This document shows, one piece after another, positions 10,114 to 19,655 of a stretch of 64,000 bases of DNA; positions within the stretch are counted from its first letter, which is position 1; each line of letters opens with the position of its first letter. Source of the DNA: Pseudomonadota bacterium (GTDB taxonomy: Bacteria > Pseudomonadota > Alphaproteobacteria > Rhizobiales > Aestuariivirgaceae); contig CAUJIO010000058.1 in assembly GCA_963205315.1 (NCBI GenBank), positions 1 to 64,000 on the forward strand, in the 5' to 3' direction. A program made the translations under genes and the position numbers. Below the pieces are notes generated by a model. That model did no database searches and was not told where the DNA came from. It worked only from the letters and a program-made list of their open reading frames with translations.

Positions 10114-11003
10114 AGCCCGCCCTGGCTGGCCAGGATCCGCTTGAGCGCAGCGCGGAAGCCATCGCCCAGGTCCTGACGCTCGAGGGCAAATGCGACATTG
10201 GCAGCAAGAAATCCGATCTTGTCGCCGCAGTCATAGGTCGTTCCATTGTATTTGATGCCGTGGAACGGCTGCTGCTTCATCAACCGCATCATGGCATCGG
10301 TGATCTGAATTTCACCGCCCGCGCCCGCTTCCTGCTTTTCGATCTCGGAGAATATTTCGGGCTGCAGGATATAGCGTCCGGAAATGATGAGATTTGACGG
10401 CGCATCCTCGACTTTCTTGGGCTTTTCGACCATGCCGTCGATCTCGAAGGCGTTGCCGTTCCAGTTCTTTGCGCCGACGACACCATAGCGGCTGACCTGG
10501 TCCCACGGCACTTCCTCGACGGCCAGCACATTGCCGCCGCCACGCGCCTCATAGACGTCCATCATCTGTTTCAGGCAGCCGGGCCTGGCATGCATCACCA
10601 TGTCTGGAAGGAGGAGGGCGAAGGGTTCGTTGCCAACCAGATTCCGCGCGCACCACACAGCGTGGCCCAGACCCAGGGGTTCCTGCTGGCGGGTGAAACT
10701 GGTCTGACCGGCGGCGGGAAGATCCTGCTCGAGCATGTCGAGTTCGGCCGACTTGCCGCGTTTGCGCAGTGTCGATTCAAGTTCGTACTGCTTGTCGAAG
10801 TGGTCCTCGATGACTCCCTTGTTACGGCCCGTCACGAAGACGAAGTGCTCGATGCCCGCTTCGCGCGCCTCATCGACAGCTAACTGGATCACCGGGCGAT
10901 CGACAACGGTCAGCATTTCCTTGGGCATGGCCTTTGTCGCCGGCAAAAATCTGGTGCCAAGGCCCGCCACCGGGAATACTGCCGTCTTGATTTGCCGGAC
11001 CAT
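10110..11003 (-). CDS. galU: UTP-glucose-1-phosphate uridylyltransferase
   Basis: A 297-residue GalU that makes UDP-glucose from UTP and glucose 1-phosphate for polysaccharide and galactose metabolism. The nucleotidyltransferase signature [20 protein letters not shown] is at the N-terminus. LLLPDMVM and [13 protein letters not shown] match conserved GalU elements. Length is standard. It is convergent with the beta-barrel gene (stops overlap by four bases) and divergent from galE, with which it shares the UDP-sugar pool; 124 bases separate the two starts. Confidence 0.96.
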   Translation of the reverse strand: MVRQIKTAVFPVAGLGTRFLPATKAMPKEMLTVVDRPVIQLAVDEAREAGIEHFVFVTGRNKGVIEDHFDKQYELESTLRKRGKSAELDMLEQDLPAAGQTSFTRQQEPLGLGHAVWCARNLVGNEPFALLLPDMVMHARPGCLKQMMDVYEARGGGNVLAVEEVPWDQVSRYGVVGAKNWNGNAFEIDGMVEKPKKVEDAPSNLIISGRYILQPEIFSEIEKQEAGAGGEIQITDAMMRLMKQQPFHGIKYNGTTYDCGDKIGFLAANVAFALERQDLGDGFRAALKRILASQGGL

Positions 11004-11127
11004 AGATTTACCTCACATTAATGCTGATCGTGCGCCACATTCTGAGCTTAAGTGCCTCTTTGCACTCTAGTTCCATAAAATTCGGTTGCACGGACAATTT
11101 GACGCTCAAGCAATATCGGAGAAAACC

Positions 11128-12117
11128 ATGACCGTTCTTGTCACCGGCGGCGCCGGCTATATTGGCAGCCATATGGTGATGGCGCTGACCGACATGGGAG
11201 AGGATGTCGTCGTGCTTGACAATCTCTCCACCGGCTACTGGTGGTCGGTCTCGCCCAAGGCCAAGCTGGTGGAAGGAGATATCGGCGACGAAGCCTTGCT
11301 GGACCGGCTGATGGCGGATCACAGGTTCGATGCGGTCGTGCATTTCGCCGGCTCGGTCGTCGTCCCGGATTCGGTTCGCGATCCCCTGGGATATTACCTC
11401 AACAACACCGTCAAGTCGCGGATGCTGATGGCATCCGCAGTGAAGGCGGGCATACCACGCTTCATCTTTTCCTCGACCGCTGCCGTCTACGGCAATCCGC
11501 TGACGCAGCCCGTGTTCGAGGACACCGTCCCGGCGCCCATCTCGCCATATGGTTCCTCGAAGCTGATGACCGAATGGATGCTGAAGGACGCGCACGAAGC
11601 ATATGGATTGCAATATATCGCGCTGCGCTATTTCAATGTGGCGGGAGGTGATCCGCTGGGCCGCATTGGCCAATCGACGCCGCGCGCCACGCACCTGATC
11701 AAGGTGGCCTGCCAAACCGCACTCGGCCAGCGTGCGAATCTCGAGGTCTTCGGCACTGACTACGATACGCCGGACGGCACATGCCTGCGCGACTATATCC
11801 ACGTCAGCGACCTGATCGCGGCACATATCGATGCGCTGGGGTATCTGCGGACCGGAGGCAGAAGCGGCATCTTCAACTGTGGCTATGGCAAAGGCTATTC
11901 GGTGCTCGATGTTATCAAGGCGGTGGAGCGGGCCAATGGCGCGGCGCTGCCGGTGAAATTCGTTGCGCGGCGAGAGGGCGATCCGGTCGCCATCATTGCG
12001 GGCGCCGACCGGATCCGTTCGCTGCTTGGCTGGCAACCGAAGCACGAGAATCTCGATTTCATCGTCGAGACGGCGCTGAACTGGGAGCGCAAACTGGCCC
12101 AACGCAACGCCGCCTGA
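11128..12117 (+). CDS. galE: UDP-glucose 4-epimerase
   Basis: A 329-residue short-chain-dehydrogenase-fold epimerase that interconverts UDP-glucose and UDP-galactose. The NAD-binding motif VTGGAGYIGSH starts at residue 4. The catalytic serine and Tyr-x-x-x-Lys pair lie in SSTAAVYG and SPYGSSK. The C-terminal NCGYGKGYSV and GWQPKH are standard. The open frame extends to 11086, but ATG 11128 (MTVLVTGG) matches the family start, with CGGAGAAAACC upstream. Neighbouring galU supplies its substrate. Confidence 0.95.
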   Translation: MTVLVTGGAGYIGSHMVMALTDMGEDVVVLDNLSTGYWWSVSPKAKLVEGDIGDEALLDRLMADHRFDAVVHFAGSVVVPDSVRDPLGYYLNNTVKSRMLMASAVKAGIPRFIFSSTAAVYGNPLTQPVFEDTVPAPISPYGSSKLMTEWMLKDAHEAYGLQYIALRYFNVAGGDPLGRIGQSTPRATHLIKVACQTALGQRANLEVFGTDYDTPDGTCLRDYIHVSDLIAAHIDALGYLRTGGRSGIFNCGYGKGYSVLDVIKAVERANGAALPVKFVARREGDPVAIIAGADRIRSLLGWQPKHENLDFIVETALNWERKLAQRNAA

Positions 12118-12213
12118 TTCCTGTTTCCGGCCCGATTGAGGCCGCATTTGGCGGGTGAGATTGATCCCTGTTAAGTTGGCTCGTGTCCGGGTGGCACGAA
12201 TCGAAGGGATCCC

Positions 12214-13416
12214 ATGTTCAAACGCTTGCTTGCCACATTCATTCTTCTGGCGCCGCTTGGTGCTGCACCGGCATGGGCCGATGCAAAGTTTGAAGCTTTC
12301 ATCGAGAAATCGCTGTGGCCCAAGGTGAAGGCGGCAGGGTTCTCGCGCCAGCTGTTCGATCAGGCTTTTGCTGGCATCACCGACCCTGATCCGGCAGTGC
12401 TGAAACTCGCCGGCAACCAGCCGGAGTTCACCTCCACGACGTCTGACTATCTTGCGAAGGCTGTGACGCCCATTCGCATCGAAACGGGACAGGCCAAGAA
12501 GGCGGACGAGGCCAAGCTGCTGGCGGCAATCGAAAAGAAGTACGGCGTTGACAGGCATATCCTGCTCGGCATCTGGGGCATGGAGTCGAACTTCGGCAAG
12601 GACAAGGGTTCGATGAGCGTCATGCGTTCGCTGGCGACGCTGGCTTATTCCGGCCGCAAGAAGAATTATGCCAACGAACAACTCATCGCGGCGTTCAGAA
12701 TTCTCAAGCGTGGCGTCGTCAAGGCCGACAACTTCACCGGCTCCTGGGCGGCGGCCATGGGGCACACGCAATTCATCCCGACCTCTTACATTTCCTATGC
12801 CGTCGACTGGACCGGAGACGGGGTGAAGGACATCTGGAATTCAAAGGAAGATGCGCTGGCCTCCACCGCCAACTATCTCGCCAAAGCCGGATGGAAGGCC
12901 GACCGGCCATGGGGCTGGGAAGTGACATTGCCTGAAGATTTCAACAAGTCGCTGATCGGCCGCTCAAAGTGGCGGACGGTGGCCGAGTGGCAGAAGCTCG
13001 GTGTCGTGCGCGCCGATGGCGCGAAGTTCGGGTCGCCGCAGGCCGATGCCTTTGTGATGGTGCCGCAAGGGGTCGCTGGTCCGCGCTTCCTGGTGACGCG
13101 GAACTTCCTGGCGATCATGGATTACAACTTGTCGCATTCCTATGCGCTGGCGGTGGGCCACCTCGGCGATCGCATCCGTGGAAAGGGACCGATCATCGCC
13201 AGTTGGCCATCGGTGGACTTCGATCTGTCGTTCGAGCAGCGTGTGGACTTGCAGCGCCGCCTTATTGCCAAGGGATTCGAGACGGGTGGGACTGACGGGC
13301 GTTTCGGCGCGCGCACCTATGAGGCGATCATTGCCTATCAGAAGAGTGCAGGCCTGCCTCTCAATGGCGTGCCGTCGGTCAAGCTGCTGCAACATATTTC
13401 AAAGGCGGGAGGATGA
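12214..13416 (+). CDS. Lytic murein transglycosylase (MltB type) with peptidoglycan-binding domain
   Basis: A 400-residue periplasmic transglycosylase. A signal peptide ends in APAWA (cleavage near residue 22). The SLT_2 (MltB-like) domain follows, with the catalytic glutamate Glu124 in GIWGMESNFG and the conserved WAAAMGHTQFIPTSY. A PG_binding_1 domain lies at about 335-400 (QRRLIAKGFETGGTDGRFGA). It cleaves glycan strands with formation of 1,6-anhydro-muramyl ends. No lipobox cysteine is visible, so it is probably soluble. The start has GAAGGGATCCC upstream. The next gene overlaps its stop by four bases, so the two are probably co-translated. Confidence 0.92.
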   Translation: MFKRLLATFILLAPLGAAPAWADAKFEAFIEKSLWPKVKAAGFSRQLFDQAFAGITDPDPAVLKLAGNQPEFTSTTSDYLAKAVTPIRIETGQAKKADEAKLLAAIEKKYGVDRHILLGIWGMESNFGKDKGSMSVMRSLATLAYSGRKKNYANEQLIAAFRILKRGVVKADNFTGSWAAAMGHTQFIPTSYISYAVDWTGDGVKDIWNSKEDALASTANYLAKAGWKADRPWGWEVTLPEDFNKSLIGRSKWRTVAEWQKLGVVRADGAKFGSPQADAFVMVPQGVAGPRFLVTRNFLAIMDYNLSHSYALAVGHLGDRIRGKGPIIASWPSVDFDLSFEQRVDLQRRLIAKGFETGGTDGRFGARTYEAIIAYQKSAGLPLNGVPSVKLLQHISKAGG

Positions 13417-14471
13417 GACGGCTGGCGGCCATAGCGCTGCTCGGCGGGGCCCTCGCCCAGCCTGGCCTGGCGCAAACTACGGATACGCCGGTGATGGGAT
13501 CGGAGGTGACGGCCGAACAACCAGCGGCCGGTGACAGCATCCAGCTGACCCACATGCTGGTGCTCGGCGACGCGATCGGCGGGGGGCTGGGCGCCGGCCT
13601 CATCCGCATGACGCAAGGCGGCGGACGCTACGACGTGTCGCTGCGATTCAATGAAGAATCCGGACTGGCGCGGCCCGATGTCTATGACTGGTCAGAGACG
13701 TTGCCGAAGATCCTCGCCACCAACAGCTATGATGTGATCGTGGTGCTGATGGGCAGCAATGACCGGCAGATGATCCGCGATGGCAATAATCGTCTCGTGT
13801 TCAACACGCCCGACTGGATCACTGCCTATACGGCCAGGCTGGACGCGCTGCTGGAACAGCTCACACAGTCGGGCGCGAAAGTGTTTTGGGTGGCGATTCC
13901 TCCCATGGCCGACGCGGCCTATGACGCCGACCTGAAGGCGATCGCCGCCCTGCAACGCGACCGCGTGGAGGCGCGCGGATTTGCCTATCTCGATTACCGC
14001 GCGCAGTTGAGCGCACCTGACGGCAGCTACACCGACAGCGGACCCGACGAAGCGGGTGTCGTGCGAAAGCTGCGCGGCAAGGATGGCATCTCGTTTTTCA
14101 AGGCGGGCAATAACCGGCTCGCCCAACTTGTCCTGCAGTCGATCGAAAGCGGCAAGCGCGACCAACCGGCGCCGCGCGCCGTCATCAGCGTTGCGGCGCC
14201 GCCAAAGCAGAATCTGGACCGGCCGGTGCCGCTGTTTGGCCAGTCGCTGATGTTTGGCGTGGCGTTGACGGTGGAGCCCAAGGACATTCGCGCGGATGCG
14301 CTGGTGGTGTCGGGCGCCGGTCTGATGCCGTCTGCCGCCTTCCAGGCCATTCGCGAGATGACGGTGGACGGCAGTGCGGCTGCAAAGCTCATGCGGCGCG
14401 GTGAATTGGCGCCGGTTCCCAAAGGCCGGGCGGATGACTTCTCGTTGCCGCCTGAGCCATCTGCCAACTGA
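13413..14471 (+). CDS. Secreted DUF459/SGNH-hydrolase-fold protein, apparently catalytically dead
   Basis: A 352-residue secreted protein (signal peptide to about residue 21, GLAQ). It has the DUF459 layout of SGNH hydrolases: block I near 52, VLMGSND at about 111-117 and a block V region near 224. Block I reads GDA (Ala54) where the nucleophilic Ser of GDS is expected. Block V reads DGISFF (Ser227) where the catalytic His of DGIH is expected. The Asn of GSND is kept. It may bind rather than hydrolyse an envelope sugar or ester. It overlaps the transglycosylase gene (ATGA), which supports an envelope role. Confidence 0.75.
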   Translation: MRRLAAIALLGGALAQPGLAQTTDTPVMGSEVTAEQPAAGDSIQLTHMLVLGDAIGGGLGAGLIRMTQGGGRYDVSLRFNEESGLARPDVYDWSETLPKILATNSYDVIVVLMGSNDRQMIRDGNNRLVFNTPDWITAYTARLDALLEQLTQSGAKVFWVAIPPMADAAYDADLKAIAALQRDRVEARGFAYLDYRAQLSAPDGSYTDSGPDEAGVVRKLRGKDGISFFKAGNNRLAQLVLQSIESGKRDQPAPRAVISVAAPPKQNLDRPVPLFGQSLMFGVALTVEPKDIRADALVVSGAGLMPSAAFQAIREMTVDGSAAAKLMRRGELAPVPKGRADDFSLPPEPSAN

Positions 14472-14488
14472 ACCATCTGCCAACTGAA
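14457..14488 (+). repeat. 16-bp tandem duplication across the stop codon
   Basis: The unit CCATCTGCCAACTGAA occurs twice back to back (14457-14472 and 14473-14488), and the stop codon of the DUF459 gene lies in the first copy. The second copy would add the same four residues and stop again, so the duplication does not alter the product. It looks like a recent slippage event. Confidence 0.85.
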
Positions 14489-14579
14489 CACGCGGGGTTC
14501 GTGAGCAAATCCGTGGCAGCGCGTGGCGCGAGTGATAAGGTTCTGACGTTGACCAAAGAATCGCGGCAGGACGGACGGC

Positions 14580-16058
14580 ATGTATCTCGGCATCGATCTC
14601 GGCACATCGGGCGTAAAATCCATTCTCATTGACGACAATCAGAAGATCATTGCTGAACAGTCTTCTGCACCGCTCGCCGTGTCGCGCCCGCATCGCAGCT
14701 GGTCTGAGCAAAATCCGGATCATTGGTGGGCGGCCGTCTGCCAGACGCTGGATGGGTTGGCAGCCAACAATCCCCGCGAAACATCCGCGATCAAAAGCAT
14801 TGGGCTCTCCGGGCAGATGTATGGCGCTACGGTGCTCGATGCGTCCGACAAGCCCTTGCGCCCCGCCATTCTGTGGAACGACACCCGGACAGAAAAGCAG
14901 TGCGCCGATCTTGAAGCCGCTGCGCCGGAGATCCGCAGCATCGCCGGCCGCAAGCCCACACCGGGCGTGACTGCGGTCAAGCTCACATGGCTGCGCGACA
15001 ACGAACCGGACATCTTCCGCAAGACCAGTCATGTGCTGTTGCCGAAAGATTACATCCGCCTGCAGCTGTCCGGCGACAAGGCCTCCGACATGGCTGACTC
15101 CAGCGGCACAATGTGGATGGACGTGGCGCGGCGCGAATGGTCCGAGGCGCTGCTGTCGGCCACCGGCATGCGGCGCCAGCAAATGCCGGCGCTCTATGAA
15201 GGCACCGAGGTGACGGGCAGCTTGCGGTCAGCTTTGGCAAGCCGCTGGGGCATCGCCGGCCCGGTCACGATTGCAGCTGGTGGCGGCGACAATGCTTGCG
15301 GTGGCTGCGGAACAGGTGTCATCGCCGACGGTGAGGGCACCGTGTCGCTCGGAACGTCGGGTGTGCTGTTCGTGGCCATGAAAGAGGCACGGCCCAGTTA
15401 CGACTATGCCATCGAGACGCTGTGCCATTCAGTGCCTGGCGTGTGGCACCAGATGTCGGTCATCCTCTCGGCGACGTCCTGCCTCAACTGGCTTGCCAAG
15501 CTGCTGAAGCGCAATCCGGCGGAACTGGTGATGCAACTCGGTTCGGTGATGGGTGCGCCGTCGCAGGTGCTGTTCGTGCCATTTCTCGATGGCTGCTGGT
15601 CGCCGCACAGCGATGCCGAGATCCGCGCTGCGCTGATCGGCCTGCAGCATTCCACCGACGATGCGGTGCTGGCCCGCGCGGTGCTGCAGGGTGTGGCCTT
15701 CGCCTTGCGGGAGTGCGCCGATGCGTTCCGGGCGACAGGCACCAACATCGACAGGCTTCTCGCCATTGGCGGCGGCTCGCGCTCGGATCTTTGGCTGTCG
15801 ATGATTGCAACGTGTCTCGGTGTCGAACTGCGCGTTCCCGCTGCGAGCGAGCTGGGCGCTGCCTTCGGGGCGGCACGCCTCGCGCTTATTGCAGCAACGG
15901 GCGCCAATCCCGCCGATGTTCTGACCTTGCCGAAGATCAGCCGGACGATCGAGCCCGACCGGCAATACCAACAGGCCTATGCCGACACCTATCAGGACTG
16001 GTTGCAGGTGATGCCGGAAATCCGGCGCGCGTCAGTTTCTCTCGGGCGGCGTGGATGA
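14580..16058 (+). CDS. xylB: FGGY-family xylulokinase-like carbohydrate kinase
   Basis: A 492-residue sugar kinase that probably phosphorylates D-xylulose or a related ketose or polyol. It has the N-terminal phosphate loop GIDLGTSGVKS, the xylulokinase segment SGQMYGATVLD followed by PAILWND, and the C-terminal FGGY signature region GGGSRSDLWLSMIATCLG. Xylulokinases normally have SGQMHG; the His is Tyr here, so substrate preference may differ. The 3' end overlaps the convergent GlpD-like gene by 27 bases. It is the first gene of the polyol supercluster. Confidence 0.8.
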   Translation: MYLGIDLGTSGVKSILIDDNQKIIAEQSSAPLAVSRPHRSWSEQNPDHWWAAVCQTLDGLAANNPRETSAIKSIGLSGQMYGATVLDASDKPLRPAILWNDTRTEKQCADLEAAAPEIRSIAGRKPTPGVTAVKLTWLRDNEPDIFRKTSHVLLPKDYIRLQLSGDKASDMADSSGTMWMDVARREWSEALLSATGMRRQQMPALYEGTEVTGSLRSALASRWGIAGPVTIAAGGGDNACGGCGTGVIADGEGTVSLGTSGVLFVAMKEARPSYDYAIETLCHSVPGVWHQMSVILSATSCLNWLAKLLKRNPAELVMQLGSVMGAPSQVLFVPFLDGCWSPHSDAEIRAALIGLQHSTDDAVLARAVLQGVAFALRECADAFRATGTNIDRLLAIGGGSRSDLWLSMIATCLGVELRVPAASELGAAFGAARLALIAATGANPADVLTLPKISRTIEPDRQYQQAYADTYQDWLQVMPEIRRASVSLGRRG

Positions 16059-17765
16059 CGTTGGGGTGAGCGCCCGCACGCGATAGCGTCCACCCAGCAT
16101 GACGCTGGTGTGTTCGATCTCGGCGCGGCGGCGTTCATCCGTCCAGCCCAGTTCTTCTGCGGCGATCGCTGCGATGGCATCGACGACGCCTGCCGATATT
16201 CCATCCTCGAAGGGCAGGAGTGTGCGGCGAAGAATGATATCGGCAAGCCGCGTCACGCGTTCGTTGCGGATGATCCAGCGGATTTCGCCGGAGTGGTATT
16301 TTCCATCACCAAGTGGCTGGGTACCGGCAGACGACATGGTCTTGGCCACGTCGCGGGCGGCGGTGCCATAGCGGCGCAGCAATGGGGCGATACCGGATTC
16401 GGCGATTCCACTTTCCTTGCTTATTTCGGCGCGGAGGCTCTCGAGTCCAGGCTGATCGCCTGGCAGGCCCTTGCTGCCGCCGATGGGCTGGCTGAGTGTG
16501 CTGTTTGCATGCGCCTTGCCCAGATGTTTCATGACCGCTTCGGCGATCTGTTCGGCGCAGGCGCGGTAGGTCGTCCACTTCCCGCCGACCAGTGTCATTA
16601 CCGGATAGGGCCGCGTCGAATCGGCATCGAAGACATGCAGTGCGTGATCGCGGCTGATCGCGCCGGTGGCCGATGCGCCACTCCACGGCAACGGCCTGAT
16701 GCCAGCATAGGCAAAGACGATTTCATGTTCCTTTGCATTGCTGCCGGGAAGCACTTCATCGAGCACCTTGAAGAGGTAGTCGATCTCCTCCTTCGAGCAG
16801 GCAGGATCATCGGGCGCCTCATCACGGATGTCGGTGGTGCCGAGCAGGATCAGTTCGCTGTCGAGGGCATAGACGAGGCAAGCGCGGAAGTCGTGGGTTT
16901 CGAAATAAAGCATGCCATCGTCCAGCTGCTGCGCGATGTCAGGCCGCCGCATGACGAGATGTGAGCCACGCGTGCCGCCAATGAGGCGCTTGTCGATTCC
17001 AAGATTGCGGTCGACCGCGTCTGCCCATGCGCCCGCACAGTTCACCACGAGGCGAGGTGTCAGCGAAATTGTCTCGCCACTGATTTCGTCCCGAAGAGTG
17101 ACGCTCCTGCCATGGCTTTTCTGCAAGGAGACATAAGAGAGTGCCATGGACTGTGGGCAATCCTGTTCGGCATCCTTCATGAGTTCAAGCGCCAGCCGTT
17201 CGGGATGGACCAGGCGGGCATCATAATATTCGGCCACGGCGCAGACCCTGTCGGCCAGACCGGGGATCATCCGGTGGCTGGCGGCACGCGAGAGAATGCG
17301 GTGTGTCGGCATGTTGCGCGTCGCCCGGCCGAACCAGTCAAAAAACACCAAACCCAGTTTGACGACAAGAATGCCCTTGGCGCCCGGAGTCTTTTTCAGC
17401 TTCAGGAAACGCAATGCGGCGGAAAAAGCCCCTCCGAACCAGTTGAAAGCCGGGACCCAGACCGGAATGGGCTTTACCAGATGCGGCGCATTGCGGACGA
17501 GATGGTTGCGCTCGATGACGGACTCCCGCACCAGGGCGAACTCGCCGGTCTCCAGATAACGAAGGCCGCCGTGAATCAGGCGGGACGGGGCGGCGCTGGT
17601 GCCCGAGGAGAAATCGCCCTTGTCGATCAGAATGGCGGGGACACCCTGCAAGGCCAGGTCCCGATACAGGCCGATGCCGTTAATTCCGGCGCCGACGATC
17701 AGGACCAGAGTCTCGTCGCCGGGGCTCGCCTTCAGTTTGCCCAGCAGTTCGGCCCGATTGCGCAT
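16032..17765 (-). CDS. FAD-dependent glycerol-3-phosphate dehydrogenase-like protein (GlpD paralogue)
   Basis: A 577-residue GlpD-family flavoprotein that probably oxidises a polyol phosphate to a ketose phosphate and feeds electrons to quinone. FAD-binding elements are VLIVGAGINGIGLYRDLAL near the N-terminus, IHGGLRYLE, and the C-terminal VGGKWTTYR. It is longer than the 504-residue GlpD encoded at 36546-38060. The frame is open to 17882, but ATG 17765 (MRNRAELLG) has CAGGAAAA upstream. It diverges from an FGGY kinase, as EryA/EryB-type kinase and dehydrogenase pairs do, so a non-glycerol polyol phosphate is plausible (inference). Confidence 0.8.
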   Translation of the reverse strand: MRNRAELLGKLKASPGDETLVLIVGAGINGIGLYRDLALQGVPAILIDKGDFSSGTSAAPSRLIHGGLRYLETGEFALVRESVIERNHLVRNAPHLVKPIPVWVPAFNWFGGAFSAALRFLKLKKTPGAKGILVVKLGLVFFDWFGRATRNMPTHRILSRAASHRMIPGLADRVCAVAEYYDARLVHPERLALELMKDAEQDCPQSMALSYVSLQKSHGRSVTLRDEISGETISLTPRLVVNCAGAWADAVDRNLGIDKRLIGGTRGSHLVMRRPDIAQQLDDGMLYFETHDFRACLVYALDSELILLGTTDIRDEAPDDPACSKEEIDYLFKVLDEVLPGSNAKEHEIVFAYAGIRPLPWSGASATGAISRDHALHVFDADSTRPYPVMTLVGGKWTTYRACAEQIAEAVMKHLGKAHANSTLSQPIGGSKGLPGDQPGLESLRAEISKESGIAESGIAPLLRRYGTAARDVAKTMSSAGTQPLGDGKYHSGEIRWIIRNERVTRLADIILRRTLLPFEDGISAGVVDAIAAIAAEELGWTDERRRAEIEHTSVMLGGRYRVRALTPTSSTPPERN

Positions 17766-17805
17766 CTTATAGCATTTTCCTGACGACAATGATGGCGACC
17801 GCATT

Positions 17806-17825
17806 AATGGCAGTTTATTGCCATT
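17806..17825. promoter_or_regulatory. Perfect inverted repeat, candidate operator
   Basis: AATGGCA-GTTTAT-TGCCATT is a perfect 7-bp inverted repeat with a 6-base spacer, 41 bases upstream of the GlpD-like start and in the divergent intergenic region. It is suited to a dimeric regulator. No other copy was noticed in the window. Confidence 0.5.
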
Positions 17826-17895
17826 GGAAGACAGTAATTTATGCCGCTTGGGACGGTCAAGAATTTTATTCTTTTTAAACAATACGTTGGTTGTG

Positions 17896-17909
17896 AAGAA
17901 AATTTTCTT
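17896..17909. promoter_or_regulatory. GAAA/TTTC palindrome, candidate RpiR operator
   Basis: AAGAAAATTTTCTT is a perfect 14-bp palindrome just upstream of a candidate promoter for the kinase at 18030. Related GAAA..TTTC elements lie before the aldolase gene (26021-26032) and in the spacer before the E1 gene (28970-28978). RpiR-family repressors often bind such sites, and one is encoded at 27864-28781. Confidence 0.4.
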
Positions 17910-17919
17910 ATGAACTGGA

Positions 17920-17947
17920 TTGACAATTCCCCGCCATCAAATAGCCT
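17920..17947 (+). promoter_or_regulatory. Candidate sigma-70 promoter for the FGGY kinase
   Basis: TTGACA at 17920-17925 is a perfect -35 box. A weak -10-like TAGCCT follows at 17942-17947 with 16-base spacing, about 80 bases before the kinase start. The -10 is poor, so this is tentative. Confidence 0.35.
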
Positions 17948-18029
17948 AGTGTCAACAAAGGCCGGATTGGAGCTTTCGCTCCCGTCCCAGACTGTGAATG
18001 CAGCAGGCGCCGGCCGGACGGGAGGAAAG

Positions 18030-19598
18030 ATGCGCGAGCGCCTGATTGGCATTGATGCTGGCGGCACAATGACGAAAGTTGTGCTGTTTGATTTGGCCGG
18101 GAACGAATTGGGTTGCGAACGCCAGCCCAATATCATGCTGTTGCCGCATCAAGGCTGGACCGAGCGCGATCCCGAGCGCATGTGGTCGGCCACCTGTCTG
18201 TCGATCCGCAACCTTCTGGAGAAGACTGGCACTGATCCTGCCGACGTTGTGGCAGTTGCGCCATCGGGTTACGGCGGCGGGGTCTATCTCGTCGAGCGGG
18301 ATGGTACGCCGGTGCGCAATGGACTGGTGTCGACCGATACGCGCTCCATTCCGATCATCGAGGCATGGGCGGCCAGCGGCCTCGGACGGCAGGTGTCGTC
18401 GCTCATCGAGCAGCAGATCTGGCCAGGCCAAACCCTGGCCATTCTGGCCTGGATGAAGGCACATGAGCCCTCTACCTTCGAGCGCACCGCACATGTGCTG
18501 TCATGCAAGGACTTCCTGCGCATGCGCCTGTGCGGCGACATCTCGACGGATCCGACCGATGCAGGCTGCGCCGGCATTCTGAATGTGAGCCGGTCGCAAG
18601 TCTCACGCGAGGCTTTCGAGGCAACCGCGATGACGGGCTGGTACGGCAAGCTGGCACCTGTTGCGTCATCGACGGAAATTGCCGGCAAGGTCAGCGCCGA
18701 CGCCGCACGCGCCACCGGCCTTAAAGCCGGCACACCGGTCGTTCGCGGCGTCTATGATGTGGTCGGTTGTGCGCTGGCCACCGGTGTCGCCCAGTCCCGT
18801 CAGCTTGCGGCTGTCGCCGGTACTTTCAGCATACACTCCACATTGCACCGCAAGCCGGCACTGAATCCGCTTCCCACCATTCAGACTCCTTATCCTGTGG
18901 ACGGGCAGATTCTCGCGACGATCGCGACGCCGACATCGGCCAGCAATCTCGAATGGTTCTGCAAGACGGTGATGACGGCGGACGCCGAACAGGCGGAGAA
19001 AGACGGCCGCAGTGTCTATGACGTCTGTAACCAGATGGTCCAGCAGACGCTTGAGAAAGACAGCAGGATTCACTTCTTCCCATTCTTGTACGACGGTCCG
19101 CGCGGAGCGCCGGCCGGGTTTGCCGGACTTACCGCCAGCACCACGAAAGCCGATCTCCTGCGGGCAATTTTCGAAGGCGTGGTTTTCGCTCACCGCACCG
19201 ATCTCACCTATCTGCTCACCGGTCCCGACGCCGCGCGTCCGGACGTGATCCGCCTGGCAGGAGGACCGTCCCGCAGCGCGGTCTGGACGCAGATGTTCGC
19301 CGATGGCCTGGGCCTGCCGATCGAAATCGCCAATGGCGGTGAGCTTGGCGCCAAAGGCGGTGCAATCTGCGCCGCTGTGGCAATCGGCGCCTATTCCGAT
19401 GTGCCTGACGCCATGCGGCACATGGTGAAGGTTGAGCGCCGCTTCGAGCCTGAGCCTCGCCGTGCCGCCGCGCTGGCCTCCAAGTACAAGGACTACATTC
19501 GAGCCATAGAAACGAGTGTTCAGGCGTGGTCAAAGTCGCGGGGCGCAGACAGCGGGGAGTTTGCAGATGTCATCCCGCAGAAGGTCTCTGCGGCGTGA
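18030..19598 (+). CDS. FGGY-family carbohydrate kinase, polyol type
   Basis: A 522-residue sugar/polyol kinase. The phosphate loop is GIDAGGTMTKVVLFD at residues 7-21; the ATP-side elements include LAGGPSRSAVWTQMFADGLG and GGELGAKGGAICAA. A strong GGGAGGAAAG ribosome-binding site fixes ATG 18030, although the frame is open to 17841. It diverges from the GlpD-like gene and precedes the ABC transporter, so it probably phosphorylates the imported polyol. Resemblance to erythritol/L-xylulose-type kinases is a family impression, and the substrate is not proven. After the stop, 297 bases separate it from the transporter, with a GlpR-like box inside. Confidence 0.85.
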   Translation: MRERLIGIDAGGTMTKVVLFDLAGNELGCERQPNIMLLPHQGWTERDPERMWSATCLSIRNLLEKTGTDPADVVAVAPSGYGGGVYLVERDGTPVRNGLVSTDTRSIPIIEAWAASGLGRQVSSLIEQQIWPGQTLAILAWMKAHEPSTFERTAHVLSCKDFLRMRLCGDISTDPTDAGCAGILNVSRSQVSREAFEATAMTGWYGKLAPVASSTEIAGKVSADAARATGLKAGTPVVRGVYDVVGCALATGVAQSRQLAAVAGTFSIHSTLHRKPALNPLPTIQTPYPVDGQILATIATPTSASNLEWFCKTVMTADAEQAEKDGRSVYDVCNQMVQQTLEKDSRIHFFPFLYDGPRGAPAGFAGLTASTTKADLLRAIFEGVVFAHRTDLTYLLTGPDAARPDVIRLAGGPSRSAVWTQMFADGLGLPIEIANGGELGAKGGAICAAVAIGAYSDVPDAMRHMVKVERRFEPEPRRAAALASKYKDYIRAIETSVQAWSKSRGADSGEFADVIPQKVSAA

Positions 19599-19655
19599 AT
19601 GCAATGCAGCAAAGACATGTTTCGCATCGCACAACGAGCGGATGCGGATTCTTTA

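Noticed and set aside
11008-12771. 587-codon minus-strand open frame across galE and the transglycosylase gene
   Set aside because: Shadow spanning two certain genes; composition-driven.
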